Shown here one piece after another: positions 17,985-27,211 of a stretch of 64,000 nucleotides of DNA. The translations under genes were made by a program, and so were the position numbers. The notes under the pieces were generated by a model that did no database searches, was not told where the DNA came from, and worked only from the letters and a program-made list of their open reading frames with translations. Origin of the DNA: RECG01 sp964444805 (lineage in GTDB: Bacteria > Bacillota_I > Bacilli_A > Acholeplasmatales > Acholeplasmataceae); NCBI GenBank assembly GCA_964444805.1, contig CAYUIK010000038.1, forward strand, positions 1 through 64,000, in the 5' to 3' direction. How positions within the stretch are numbered: the stretch's first letter is position 1; each line of letters opens with the position of its first letter.

Positions 17985-19220
17985 ATGCCAAATTCAATCT
18001 TATTAAACAAGCTGGCAAAACTGGCTGTCGTTACGGGTGCGAATGTCCAAAAAGGACAAGAAGTCGTCATTCGTACGACAACCGAAGCCAAGGAACTCGC
18101 CCGCGAGGTCGCCAAGGAGAGTTATCGTGCCGGAGCCAAGCGTGTCAACGTTCAATGGAGCGATGACTTTATTAGCCATGATACTTTGGCGTATAGCGCT
18201 GTCGAAGTCTTGGAAGATATTCCGAAATGGCGCATCGACCAGGCCCAAAATTATGTGGATGAAGGCGCCTGTTTCATTTCCATCTCTTCGCCTGTTCCCG
18301 GTCTGAACAAGGACATCGATGGTATGAAGATGCAACGCTCAGGAATCGCGGCTCAAAAAGCGCTTTATTTTTTTCGTGAGTACCTCATGGGAAACCGTGG
18401 GCAATGGACGATCATCGCTGCACCGAACCCGATCTGGGCCAAACAGGTTTTCCCCAGTCTCGATGAGGAACAGGCCGTTGAGGCGTTATGGAACGCGATT
18501 TTCAAGGCTTCGCGCGTAACCGAGGACAACGATCCGATCGAGGAATGGAAGAAGCACAACCTGACGCTATCGAAACACAACCGGATACTCAATGACCACG
18601 CATTCAAGTATTTGCATTTCCAAAACGGACGCGGTACCGATCTGACGGTCGAACTCGTCGACGATCACGTCTGGGCCGGTGGAAAAGAAACGACAACGTC
18701 CGGTGTCGTGTTCAACCCGAATATTCCGACCGAAGAAAACTTCACGATGCCCTACAAGTGGGGAACGAAAGGGAAAGTCGTCGCGACCAAGCCTTTGAAC
18801 TACCAGGGCAAGCTGATCGAGGACTTCTGGCTCGTTTTCAAAGACGGAAAAGTTATCGACTATGATGCCAAAAAGGAAAAGGACACTTTGAAAAATATAT
18901 TGGAAACCGATGAAGGGAGTTCATACATCGGTGAAATCGCTTTAATATCCCATGACTCACCGATTTCGAACACGAATATTCTCTTTTTGAACACGCTCTT
19001 CGATGAGAACGCTTCGTGTCATATGGCACTGGGCAGAGCGTACCCGATGAACATCAAAGACGGCATCAATACCCCGATCGAAGAACTCGAAAAGCGGGGA
19101 TACAACAAGTCGATGGTCCACTCCGATTTCATGTTCGGAAGTGAAGACATGACCATTACCGGAATCAAAGCCGACGGAACTCGAATCAAGGTGTTTGAAA
19201 ACGGGAATTACATCATCTAA
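17985..19220 (+). CDS. Aminopeptidase, M29 family
   Basis: 411 residues, the usual length of the AmpS/AmpT (thermophilic aminopeptidase T) family. Removes N-terminal residues from peptides using two metal ions. Metal-ligand motifs: PNIPTEENFTMP (Glu ligand), SSYIGEIALISHDSPIS (Glu), LDENASCHMALGRAYP-type block (His and Tyr) and KSMVHSDFMFGSEDM (His, Asp). No signal peptide, so cytoplasmic. First gene of the run M29 - S9 - NfeD - flotillin. TAGGAGTG precedes ATG. Confidence 0.95.
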   Translation: MPNSILLNKLAKLAVVTGANVQKGQEVVIRTTTEAKELAREVAKESYRAGAKRVNVQWSDDFISHDTLAYSAVEVLEDIPKWRIDQAQNYVDEGACFISISSPVPGLNKDIDGMKMQRSGIAAQKALYFFREYLMGNRGQWTIIAAPNPIWAKQVFPSLDEEQAVEALWNAIFKASRVTEDNDPIEEWKKHNLTLSKHNRILNDHAFKYLHFQNGRGTDLTVELVDDHVWAGGKETTTSGVVFNPNIPTEENFTMPYKWGTKGKVVATKPLNYQGKLIEDFWLVFKDGKVIDYDAKKEKDTLKNILETDEGSSYIGEIALISHDSPISNTNILFLNTLFDENASCHMALGRAYPMNIKDGINTPIEELEKRGYNKSMVHSDFMFGSEDMTITGIKADGTRIKVFENGNYII

Positions 19221-19253
19221 ACGAGCTTAACCAGCCGGAAAGCAGGTGTCACC

Positions 19254-21218
19254 GTGAAACGCGATCTCTTTTTCGATTTCAAGTATCTAGTCGGTCTAAA
19301 AGCCAATAAGGCGAACAGTCGCTTTGCCTATTTCGTCGGTAGAGCCGATGTCGAAAAGAACACGTATCTCTATACGCTTCATACGTATGACGGCAGCAGT
19401 AAGAAACTGTTGCAAACAAAAGAAAATCGGGATGTCGTCTTCGAGACGGAGGATACGATCCTCTTTCCTTATGCCAAGAACAAAACCGAAGAAAAGCTAA
19501 AGGATGACCAGTACGTCCAATACTATCGCTATGACATCAAGACCAAGGATCTATCCCAAGCATACCGGTTTCCGTTCATGGCTTCCATCGTCGATGTCAT
19601 CGACGAGCAAACGCTTCTTCTATCGGCGGACTTGAAGGAAAGCGACCATATTCTCTATCAAGGGGATGAAAAGACACGAAAGAACTATGTCGAGTCCATC
19701 AAGAAGACCAAGAACTACGAGACGTTCAACGGTATTCCCTTTTATCACAACGGACAGGGCTTCGCCGGTAAAAAGACGCAACTCTTCCTCTATGATGTCA
19801 ATCGCGAACGTATCACGCCGATCACTGAACCGGATTTCGATATTGAGACCTATCGCGTAAAAGATCACAAGATCTATTACGTCGGACAGGCTCAGGATGG
19901 TGTGATTACGATGACTCCGGATGTTTACTGCTACGACGTCAGACAACAGACGACCGTATTGCTCTACGGCAAGCGGGAGTATGCGATCTCGAGTCTTTAT
20001 TTCATCGGTGACCGGCTGATCGTCACCGCCACCGATATGAAGGATTACGGACTCAATCAGAATCGTCATTTCCATATCATTGAAGAGGGCGACCTCAAAT
20101 GTTTCAAGTCCTTCGGTCTCTCGATCGGAAACTCGGTCGGTACCGATGTCAGACTCGGCATGAGTCGTCTCTATGTCGAGGAGGAAGACCGGCTTCTGTT
20201 CGTTTCGACTGTGGATGATCACAGCGAGATCATGGCGCTCGATCAGACCGGAGCACTTGAGACATTGTTCGAGTTCAAGGGCAGCATCGACGGGCTCGTC
20301 AAGATGAATGGAAACTATTATGCGATCGGTCTTTACCGGCAGCACTTGCAGGAAATCTATCGTCTCGATTTCGAGCAGAACAGCGTCCGTCTCGTCACGC
20401 GTTTCAATCGTAATGTGCTTAAAGACGTATACGTCGCTAAACCGAAACCGATTACGTTTACAAGCGACGGACACAAGATCAAGGGGTTCGTGCTTTACCC
20501 CAAGGACTTCAATCCCGACAAAAAGTATCAGACCATTCTCGATATCCACGGTGGACCGAAAACCGTCTATGGTCAGGTCTATTACCACGAGATGCAGTAT
20601 TGGGCGAACCTCGGCTATATCGTGCTTTTCGCCAATCCGCGCGGCAGCGACGGCAAGGGCGACGCGTTTGCCGATATCCGTGGCAAGTACGGGACGATCG
20701 ATTACGAGGACCTCATGCGGTTCGTGGATCGGGCGATCAAGCGCGAACCTGCGATCGATGAGGAGCACCTTTTCGTTACGGGTGGTTCTTATGGCGGATT
20801 CATGACGAATTGGATCGTCGGTCATACGAATCGCTTTCGGGCTGCCGTCACGCAACGAAGCATCGCCAACTGGGTGTCGTTCCATGGGACGTCCGATATC
20901 GGATATTTCTTTTCGAAAGACCAGACGGCGGGACATCCTCTCGATGATCTTGAACGGTTATGGGAACATTCGCCGATCAAGTATGCCAGACAAGTCGAAA
21001 CACCACTTCTCTTCATTCATTCGGATGAGGATTACCGGTGTCCGATCGAACAGGCAATGCAGTTTTTCACGCTTCTAAAGGAAAAGGGTCTTGACACGAA
21101 GTTCGTCTGGTTCAAGGGTGAAAATCATGAACTTTCAAGAAGCGGAAAACCGCAGGCGCGGAGTTTGCGTCTCGAAGAAATAACGACGTGGTTTGAAACG
21201 CATAAAAAACAGAGTTGA
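19254..21218 (+). CDS. Prolyl-oligopeptidase family (S9) peptidase
   Basis: 654 residues. The N-terminal part (about 1-390) is a beta-propeller, and the C-terminal alpha/beta-hydrolase domain carries the catalytic triad: Ser512 in GGSYGGFM, Asp in HSDEDYRCPIEQ and His in GENHELSRSG. The layout fits acylaminoacyl-peptidase/DPP-type S9C enzymes, acting on short peptides. No signal peptide. Start is GTG 19254 after AAGCAGGTG, weak but the only sensible option. It follows the M29 gene by 33 bp, giving a two-enzyme peptide-degradation pair. Confidence 0.93.
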   Translation: MKRDLFFDFKYLVGLKANKANSRFAYFVGRADVEKNTYLYTLHTYDGSSKKLLQTKENRDVVFETEDTILFPYAKNKTEEKLKDDQYVQYYRYDIKTKDLSQAYRFPFMASIVDVIDEQTLLLSADLKESDHILYQGDEKTRKNYVESIKKTKNYETFNGIPFYHNGQGFAGKKTQLFLYDVNRERITPITEPDFDIETYRVKDHKIYYVGQAQDGVITMTPDVYCYDVRQQTTVLLYGKREYAISSLYFIGDRLIVTATDMKDYGLNQNRHFHIIEEGDLKCFKSFGLSIGNSVGTDVRLGMSRLYVEEEDRLLFVSTVDDHSEIMALDQTGALETLFEFKGSIDGLVKMNGNYYAIGLYRQHLQEIYRLDFEQNSVRLVTRFNRNVLKDVYVAKPKPITFTSDGHKIKGFVLYPKDFNPDKKYQTILDIHGGPKTVYGQVYYHEMQYWANLGYIVLFANPRGSDGKGDAFADIRGKYGTIDYEDLMRFVDRAIKREPAIDEEHLFVTGGSYGGFMTNWIVGHTNRFRAAVTQRSIANWVSFHGTSDIGYFFSKDQTAGHPLDDLERLWEHSPIKYARQVETPLLFIHSDEDYRCPIEQAMQFFTLLKEKGLDTKFVWFKGENHELSRSGKPQARSLRLEEITTWFETHKKQS

Positions 21219-21241
21219 TTAAACAAGGAGGTTCATGAAAC

Positions 21242-21850
21242 ATGTGGTGGGAACAACTTTCACTCTTCCAACAGATCATGTTCGTTCTCGCGGTCGGGAC
21301 GACCGGAATTATGGTTTTGTTCATCGTCTTGATGCTTTTGGGTATCGACGGTGATGGCGGACTTGACGGAGACTTAGGTGATCTTGATCTCGACGTGATC
21401 AACGACGAGCCTTTGAGTTCACTCGGCGGTATGCGCTTTATCACCATCCGTGGTTTGCTAGCATTTTTCAGTGTTGGCGGTTGGGTTGCTTTCATTCTCG
21501 CTGACGTCGTTTCATCCGCGTTGGCTGCGCTCTTCGGTGCGCTTGCGGGTGTGATCGCCGCCTATTTGCTTCAACTTGCCTTCGAGGCCACCATGAAACT
21601 CGAGTCGAGTGGAAACATCGACTACGCGAATGCCATCGGCAAGCGCGCGGTCGTTTATATTCGGGTTCCGAAGAACGGAACAGCCAAAGGCAAAGTCGTC
21701 ATGACTTTGCAATCCCGGTACGTCGAAATCGACGCGATTACGGAAGAAGAGGAAGATCTTCTAACAAATACACAGGTCGAAGTCGTCGGTACGAGAAATC
21801 GGACAACGCTAGTCGTTAGAAAATCTACTAAAGGAGAAAAGAAAGAATGA
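21242..21850 (+). CDS. NfeD-like membrane protein
   Basis: 202 residues. One N-terminal helix (IMFVLAVGTTGIMVLFIVLMLLG), an acidic glycine/aspartate linker (about 36-56), two or more further helices (about 68-118) and a C-terminal OB-fold NfeD domain (about 125-195, AIGKRAVVYIRVPKNG...). NfeD1b proteins work with flotillins in membrane microdomain organisation; this pairing is seen here as the next gene overlaps by 4 bp. Confidence 0.85.
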   Translation: MWWEQLSLFQQIMFVLAVGTTGIMVLFIVLMLLGIDGDGGLDGDLGDLDLDVINDEPLSSLGGMRFITIRGLLAFFSVGGWVAFILADVVSSALAALFGALAGVIAAYLLQLAFEATMKLESSGNIDYANAIGKRAVVYIRVPKNGTAKGKVVMTLQSRYVEIDAITEEEEDLLTNTQVEVVGTRNRTTLVVRKSTKGEKKE

Positions 21851-23277
21851 ATGTTATGTTACAGTTAAGTGATTTCATCGGTCTATTTGTTACGATCCTT
21901 GTCATCGCATTTTCGGTTATCGCATTTATCGTTACGCGGATTAAAAAATGTCCAGCCGATAAAATCTTAGTTATTTATGGGAAAGTCGGCAGTGATGTTG
22001 ATGGAACAACCTCATCGGCCAAGTGCATGCACGGGGGCGCGAAATTCATTTTCCCATTTATCCAGGCCTATCAGTTTCTCGATCTTACCCCACTCTCGAT
22101 TTCGGTCGATCTAGCCAACGCTCTTTCTCGTCAGAACATCCGAATCGACGTGCCATCGAGATTTACCGTCGGTATCTCGACCGAAGACGGCGTCATGCAA
22201 AATGCTGCGGAACGTCTGCTCGGTCTGCAACTTTCGGAAATTCAGGAACTCGCAAAAGACATTATCTTCGGCCAGCTTCGTCTCGTTATCGCGACGATGG
22301 ATATCGAAGAGATCAATACCGACCGTGATAAATTTTTGGAAGCCGTCTCGGGTAACGTCGAATCCGAACTTAAGAAGATCGGTTTGCGTCTGATCAACGT
22401 CAACGTCACCGACATCAACGATGAATCGGGTTATATCGAAGCGCTCGGTAAGGAAGCCGCAGCGAAAGCGATCAACGATGCGAAGAAGTCGGTTGCCGAA
22501 AAGAATCGTGACGGTTCAATCGGTGAAGCCAACGCCGTTCGTGACCAGAGAATCTCGGTCGCGAGCGCAAATGCCAAGGCCGTAGACGGCGAAAACGTCT
22601 CGCTCGGTGATATTTCGAAGTCGAACGCGGATCGGCGTGAAATCGAAGCCGAATCGAATCGACGGGCAACCGCTGCCGAAAAGATCGCCGCAGCGAAAGC
22701 GCTCGAAGACTCCTATGTCGCGGAACAAAACGCGGAAATCGCGCGTGCCCAAAGAGAAAAGGCGACACTCGAAGCGGACGTCATCATCCGAAGTGAGATC
22801 GAACGTAAGAAACTCGTCATCGAAGCCGAAGCGGTTGCTGAAGAAACACGCCGCAAGGCCCAAGGTGAAGCGGACGCGATCTATGCGAAACTCGAATCCG
22901 AGGCTCGCGGTAATTATGAGATTTTGTCCAAGCAGGCGCAAGGTTTCAAGGAAATTGTCGCAGCGGCGAACAACAAGTCCGATGAAGCCGTCAAACTGCT
23001 TATTGCCGATAAACTCGAAACGCTCGTTCAGATCCAGGTCGAAGCGATCAAGAACCTCAAGTTCGATAAGATCACGGTTTGGGATGGTGGCAGCAAAGAC
23101 GGCACGACTTCAACAGCCAATTTCGCTTCATCCTTGATGAAGTCGATCCCGCCGATGAACGAACTCTTTGAAATGGCCGGTATGGAATTGCCGAAGTTCC
23201 TCGGGGAAGACCTCAAAAAGACGCTTGAAAGCAAAGTCGTCGAGGAAGCCGAAGAAGAGAAACAGGAAGACAAGTAA
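21847..23277 (+). CDS. floT: Flotillin-like SPFH-domain protein
   Basis: 476 residues. An N-terminal membrane-inserted helix (FIGLFVTILVIAFSVIAFIV) is followed by the SPFH/band-7 domain (about 35-230, with CPADKILVIYGKVG and PSRFTVGIST), a long Glu/Ala/Lys coiled-coil (about 230-390) and a C-terminal oligomerisation part. Matches FloT/YuaG, a scaffold of functional membrane microdomains. ATG overlaps the nfeD stop. A strong terminator follows. Confidence 0.93.
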   Translation: MNVMLQLSDFIGLFVTILVIAFSVIAFIVTRIKKCPADKILVIYGKVGSDVDGTTSSAKCMHGGAKFIFPFIQAYQFLDLTPLSISVDLANALSRQNIRIDVPSRFTVGISTEDGVMQNAAERLLGLQLSEIQELAKDIIFGQLRLVIATMDIEEINTDRDKFLEAVSGNVESELKKIGLRLINVNVTDINDESGYIEALGKEAAAKAINDAKKSVAEKNRDGSIGEANAVRDQRISVASANAKAVDGENVSLGDISKSNADRREIEAESNRRATAAEKIAAAKALEDSYVAEQNAEIARAQREKATLEADVIIRSEIERKKLVIEAEAVAEETRRKAQGEADAIYAKLESEARGNYEILSKQAQGFKEIVAAANNKSDEAVKLLIADKLETLVQIQVEAIKNLKFDKITVWDGGSKDGTTSTANFASSLMKSIPPMNELFEMAGMELPKFLGEDLKKTLESKVVEEAEEEKQEDK

Positions 23278-23287
23278 TCTCAACGAC

Positions 23288-23315
23288 AAAGCGCCCCAAT
23301 CGCTGGGGCGCTTTT
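23288..23315 (+). terminator. Terminator of the M29-S9-nfeD-floT operon
   Basis: AAAGCGCCCCA-ATCGC-TGGGGCGCTTTT, an 11-bp perfect stem with short T run. Confidence 0.93.
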
Positions 23316-23331
23316 CATAAGGAGTGATCAC

Positions 23332-24723
23332 GTGATTTACACATTGCAAAATCGGTGGAAGATTGAAGAAGGCAATCTCCATTATTACGGGATGCGGAAA
23401 GCACCGTATCTGCTCAAGAATACGTATCGCATCCGTAAAAAACAACGTACAATCCTCGCGACTTTGCCTAAAGAACTAAGCCGGGAAGAATTCATGGCGC
23501 TCAGGCGACTGATCGAAGAAGGCATTGTCGTTCGATCTGAAGCATTGAAAAGCACACCGACATCACTCGCTGAAGCGACGTTCTGCAAGGCGTGTGCCGC
23601 CAATGATTTCATCATTCCCGGTTTGGAGTTGGACGATCATGGTCTTTGTCCGATGTGCGCGTCAAAAGAGGACGTGCAAGGGTTCAAAAGCGTTTTGCCG
23701 GTCATGAACGACTTTCCGAAATCGACACGGTCGCGTTTCGATGTGGCACTGTTTTATACAGGCGGGAAGGATTCGAGCTTTCTGCTGCATTATCTCGCGA
23801 ACGTGTGCGATCTGAACGTTCTGGCATTGACATGGGAAATCCCTTATATGTCTGAAAGCGCCAAAAAAAGCATCGAACAGGCGAAAGAGAAGTGTCCGAA
23901 TGTCGAGTTCGTCAACCGGAAGATGCCGGATCGAACATTGAAAAAAATCTATCATCGCCTCTATGAACTCGAACGTAACACGTGTGCGTGTCCGTCTCTG
24001 GCCTATATTCTGTTCTACCCGGAACTCGTTGATCTGAAAATCCCCTATTTCGTCCTGGGAAACGAACCCGTACAGATGCTCAATCTCTACTACAATCACC
24101 TCGCACCGAAGGTCGCCTATCGGGAGAAGAGTCACCGTATGATGGAGACCGCCTATAATGTCTTAAGACTTCTGACTTTGCGGAAACCGTATAAAAAAGG
24201 ACAGCTGCAAGCCCATTTGACGATGCGTCAACTGGCCTATGGCGATCCTCTCATAAAGCGCATATCCGGATATCAAAATGATCTGGTGAAACACGTTACC
24301 GAAGCGATCAGGGAAGTACCGGAAATGCTTCTTCCACTGAAAAGAGCGATGCGACGTGCGCATACCCCAGCGTTCGTTCACGTCGATTTCAACGATATTT
24401 CGGGTGGGAACTACGACTGGCGTTCGGTCAAAGACCTGATCCGTGAAAAGGTCGGATGGGTCGAGCCTGAGGCGAAGACCAAAGGGCTTCATACGAGCTG
24501 CACGATCGAACGATGCAAGGAGTACAGTCAGTTCATGAACTTCTATGAGATGCGCAGCAAGATGATCCCGTTTTCGGCGATTGAAATATCGTTATCCGTC
24601 AGCAGAGGACACGTGAGTCGCGCGGACGCGATCAAAGAGATGCGTGAGGATATGGGTTTTTCCACGACGGAGATTCCGGAATGCCGGATCATGAAAGACT
24701 ATCTCGGACGGATCAACGGATGA
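23332..24723 (+). CDS. PP-loop ATPase superfamily protein, N-acetyl-sugar amidotransferase-like
   Basis: 463 residues. A zinc-ribbon-like pair (CKAC ... CPMC, about 84-107) precedes a PP-loop motif YTGGKDSSFLLHYL (about 141-154) of the N-type ATP pyrophosphatase fold, then a long helical region and a C-terminal Cys-containing CTIERCKEY plus SRGHVSRADAIKEM. The arrangement resembles WbpG-type amidotransferases that work on N-acetyl sugars, and more distantly tRNA-thiolation enzymes. No glycan genes are near, so the substrate is unknown. Start GTG 23332 has AAGGAGTG upstream. It overlaps the convergent next gene by 11 bp. Confidence 0.6.
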   Translation: MIYTLQNRWKIEEGNLHYYGMRKAPYLLKNTYRIRKKQRTILATLPKELSREEFMALRRLIEEGIVVRSEALKSTPTSLAEATFCKACAANDFIIPGLELDDHGLCPMCASKEDVQGFKSVLPVMNDFPKSTRSRFDVALFYTGGKDSSFLLHYLANVCDLNVLALTWEIPYMSESAKKSIEQAKEKCPNVEFVNRKMPDRTLKKIYHRLYELERNTCACPSLAYILFYPELVDLKIPYFVLGNEPVQMLNLYYNHLAPKVAYREKSHRMMETAYNVLRLLTLRKPYKKGQLQAHLTMRQLAYGDPLIKRISGYQNDLVKHVTEAIREVPEMLLPLKRAMRRAHTPAFVHVDFNDISGGNYDWRSVKDLIREKVGWVEPEAKTKGLHTSCTIERCKEYSQFMNFYEMRSKMIPFSAIEISLSVSRGHVSRADAIKEMREDMGFSTTEIPECRIMKDYLGRING

Positions 24724-25423
24724 TCGTTTTCCGTTTCGCTTTCTTTTTGAGGTAAAGCCTTAGAAAAACAGACTTTTTCGTGGTAATCGCTTGAACCGGG
24801 CAGATCCTCGCGCAAAGGTCACAGTGCAGACAATCCTTCGTAATCGCGTAATGTTGATCGATCGCCCGCGTCGGACAGATGTTTTGACAGCGGTGACAAT
24901 CGATGCAGATCCTTTTATCGATCGAAAGTTTGTCGTTGATACGCGTCCGTGTCCGTTCGAACAGGTATGCGAAGACGTTTTTGAAACGATAGGGCGGATC
25001 GACTACGGATGAGGATGTAGGGAAGCGGTCGATCAAAGGATCATAAGACGGGTAGTCGATCTTGACCTCCTCGGTCATATAGGCGTGTCTGACCGGGGTG
25101 ATCGAATAGCCGATAAGCGCGTGCGGCTTGATGCTCTTCCAGGCCTCATGAAGAACATTTCCATAGGAGAACCCGCCGAACGTGACATTGATGATAAGGC
25201 GTTTCACGTTAAGCCTCTGCAAAAAAGGGCGCAGCGGTATGGGAATCCGTTGGGCATAAACCGGAATCGAGAGAATGACCGCTTCATACGTGGTATCCAA
25301 AGGAAAAGCCGCGCGCACGTCCGGACGCGTCAGGTCATAGAGTTTTCCGCCGAGTCTTTTCTGGAAATAGGATGCGATTTTCATCGTTTCCCCATTCGGT
25401 GAAAAGCAGAGATGATCGATCAT
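24713..25423 (-). CDS. EFR1-type flavodoxin-ferredoxin fusion protein
   Basis: 236 residues. The N-terminal flavodoxin-like domain (about 1-150) starts FSPNGETMKIASYF, a variant of the usual FSGTGNT phosphate loop. The C-terminal part carries two 4Fe-4S motifs, CIDCHRCQNICP and CLHCDLCARICP. It is a soluble electron carrier of anaerobes. The ATG at 25423 is used although AAAGGAG lies 12 bases upstream, longer than usual; an upstream frame extension overlaps the previous gene. Downstream partner of the LD-carboxypeptidase gene. Confidence 0.85.
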   Translation of the reverse strand: MIDHLCFSPNGETMKIASYFQKRLGGKLYDLTRPDVRAAFPLDTTYEAVILSIPVYAQRIPIPLRPFLQRLNVKRLIINVTFGGFSYGNVLHEAWKSIKPHALIGYSITPVRHAYMTEEVKIDYPSYDPLIDRFPTSSSVVDPPYRFKNVFAYLFERTRTRINDKLSIDKRICIDCHRCQNICPTRAIDQHYAITKDCLHCDLCARICPVQAITTKKSVFLRLYLKKKAKRKTIIR

Positions 25424-25457
25424 TGTTTCTTGATGCTCCTTTTGTCCGTATCTTCGC

Positions 25458-26531
25458 TCATGCGAACATCGGTTCATTGATCATGAGACTTTTTTCGTCG
25501 AAATCGATCGACATGTCGAGTCCGTAGGGAAGAACGGTTCTCGGATAGGCATGACCGAAATTGACGTTGCAGAGCACGGGAAGGTCGTATTTGACCGCAT
25601 AAGATTTCAAAATGTCCATGTATGCCTTTTCGTGGCATTCGTTTTGAGGTTTTCCGAAGATCAGTCCTTTGATTGTTTTGAGGATTCCTCTTTTTTCAAG
25701 AGCTTGGAGATACGTATCGAACATGACGGGTGTCGGCCTTTCCTCACTCGTTTCAAGAAACAGAATGTGCGCTTTCCACTCGTCCAAGGTCGGCAGGAGA
25801 TGAAATCTGTCATAGAGTTCTTTCTGCTTCTGATCACGCGATCCCGTATAGGCGTCATAGAGGCTTTCCAGGCAGCCGCCTAATAGCGATCCCGTGACGA
25901 TTCCAGAACCGTGAAGACAAACGTGGCCCTTTTTTTCCACGTGCGTTCTTCGAGTCGTATGAAGCGCGCTTTTCGAGAAGTCGGTCCGCTCTTCGTACCA
26001 GACCGGACTCGGGAGTATGATGCGGTCCGGATCGTTTCTGAAAAAAAGTTCGAAAGCCTTTTTGGTATAGGGAAGCATCTCTTGATCCAGTTCGGCCAGA
26101 TCGCTTAGGAAGTTCGGTCCGTAGTAGCTCGTCATGCCGAGCTTGTGAAACATCAGGTGGTTATTGGTTGAATCCGAGAAACCGGTGAAAATTTTCGGTG
26201 AGGACCGGACGTTTTCGATAAAATCCGCATCGCTTAACAGATACGGCAACAACCGATAGGTATCGTCCCCACCGATCGCCGCGATAATCCCTTTGATGGA
26301 ATCGTCTGAAAAAGCCTCCTTCAGATCACATGCCCTCGCTTCGGGATGTTTGTCCAGGTAGTCGATCCCCTTCAGGGCATTTTCCATGAAAACGGGAATG
26401 AGACCGAACGACTCGAGTCTTCTGATCCCCAGTTCGAGCTGATGGCGACATGCGTCTTCTCCGAGTATGCCCGAAGACAGACTGACGATGGCGACGCGAT
26501 CGCCTGGTTTGAGTTTTTCCGGTTTAATCAT
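25458..26531 (-). CDS. S66 family peptidase (LD-carboxypeptidase / MccF-like)
   Basis: 357 residues. Nucleophile serine in IFTGFSDSTNNHLMF, N-terminal substrate-side motif LKPGDRVAIVSLSSG, and C-terminal catalytic region with VLCNVNFGHAYPRTVLPYG (His). The size and motifs fit the MccF-like branch, which cleaves microcin C7-type acyl-sulfamoyl adenylates, while classic members trim muropeptide tetrapeptides. If the host lacks a wall, a detoxification or peptide role would be likelier. Start ATG has GGAAGGA upstream. Confidence 0.88.
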   Translation of the reverse strand: MIKPEKLKPGDRVAIVSLSSGILGEDACRHQLELGIRRLESFGLIPVFMENALKGIDYLDKHPEARACDLKEAFSDDSIKGIIAAIGGDDTYRLLPYLLSDADFIENVRSSPKIFTGFSDSTNNHLMFHKLGMTSYYGPNFLSDLAELDQEMLPYTKKAFELFFRNDPDRIILPSPVWYEERTDFSKSALHTTRRTHVEKKGHVCLHGSGIVTGSLLGGCLESLYDAYTGSRDQKQKELYDRFHLLPTLDEWKAHILFLETSEERPTPVMFDTYLQALEKRGILKTIKGLIFGKPQNECHEKAYMDILKSYAVKYDLPVLCNVNFGHAYPRTVLPYGLDMSIDFDEKSLMINEPMFA

Positions 26532-26687
26532 GAAAATCCTTCCTTCCAGGCATCACCAAGGGATGCGTATGTAAGTATTTTAACCGATAATACCTGAAAA
26601 ACAAATGAAAAATCAACCGAATGACCCAATCTTTTTGCGAGTATTCCGATCGGGTTCATGCGGATCGGTCCAAAAAGTGTTAAAACC

Positions 26688-26716
26688 TTGAGTTTCAAAG
26701 AAAACTTATATATAAT
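26688..26716 (+). promoter_or_regulatory. Promoter of the DUF2188 gene
   Basis: TTGAGT (26688-26693), 17-bp spacer, TATAAT (26711-26716). Confidence 0.8.
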
Positions 26717-26745
26717 GAAATTATCAAAACCAGGAGGTTTCGAAT

Positions 26746-27099
26746 ATGCGATTTTTTCGAAGAAAGAAAAAGCAGCCGGACAAACCCGCCGAACAGTTGA
26801 AGTCACAGGAAAAACATCAGGACGTGACGGAGAAACCCGACGTGAGTAAAGAAAAAACCGAAAACAACAGGGTCGTTTCGACCGCTCGATATCACGTCTC
26901 CCAGAATAAGAATGAGACGAGCGAACACTATAAGGAATGGCGGATTCGCAAGGAAGGTTCAAATAAGACGATCAAGTATTTCAAAACGCAGAAACAGGCG
27001 ATCGACTACGCCGAAGAACTCGCGCAGAACCAAGGGTCGTCAATTGTCATTCACAAGGTCGATGGATCGCTCAGGAAACAGGACTACAGCAAGAAGTAG
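26746..27099 (+). CDS. DUF2188 domain protein
   Basis: 117 residues. The first 45 are highly charged and low-complexity (FFRRKKKQPDKPAEQ...), and about 47-112 form a DUF2188 domain: RYHVSQNK, EWRIRKEG, TQKQAIDYAEELAQNQGSSIVIHKVDG. This small alpha/beta domain is widespread and of unknown function. AGGAGG precedes the ATG. Its stop lies inside a terminator stem. Confidence 0.85.
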   Translation: MRFFRRKKKQPDKPAEQLKSQEKHQDVTEKPDVSKEKTENNRVVSTARYHVSQNKNETSEHYKEWRIRKEGSNKTIKYFKTQKQAIDYAEELAQNQGSSIVIHKVDGSLRKQDYSKK

Positions 27100-27120
27100 G
27101 CGGATCCCTACTTCTTTTTT
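27091..27120 (+). terminator. Terminator overlapping the DUF2188 stop codon
   Basis: AAGAAGTAGG / CCTACTTCTT 10-bp stem followed by six T; the stem includes the stop codon. Confidence 0.9.
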
Positions 27121-27211
27121 GCATCTTGACCGGTCTTTTTTGCAGGATAGTTTGCACATGCGTGTCTTTATGAAAAACGTTTGATATCCTATTCACAGGG
27201 CAGGTGAGCAC

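Noticed and set aside
19620..20936. 438-residue minus-strand frame
   Set aside because: Shadow of the S9 peptidase gene; no start site, no homology pattern, composition follows the other strand.
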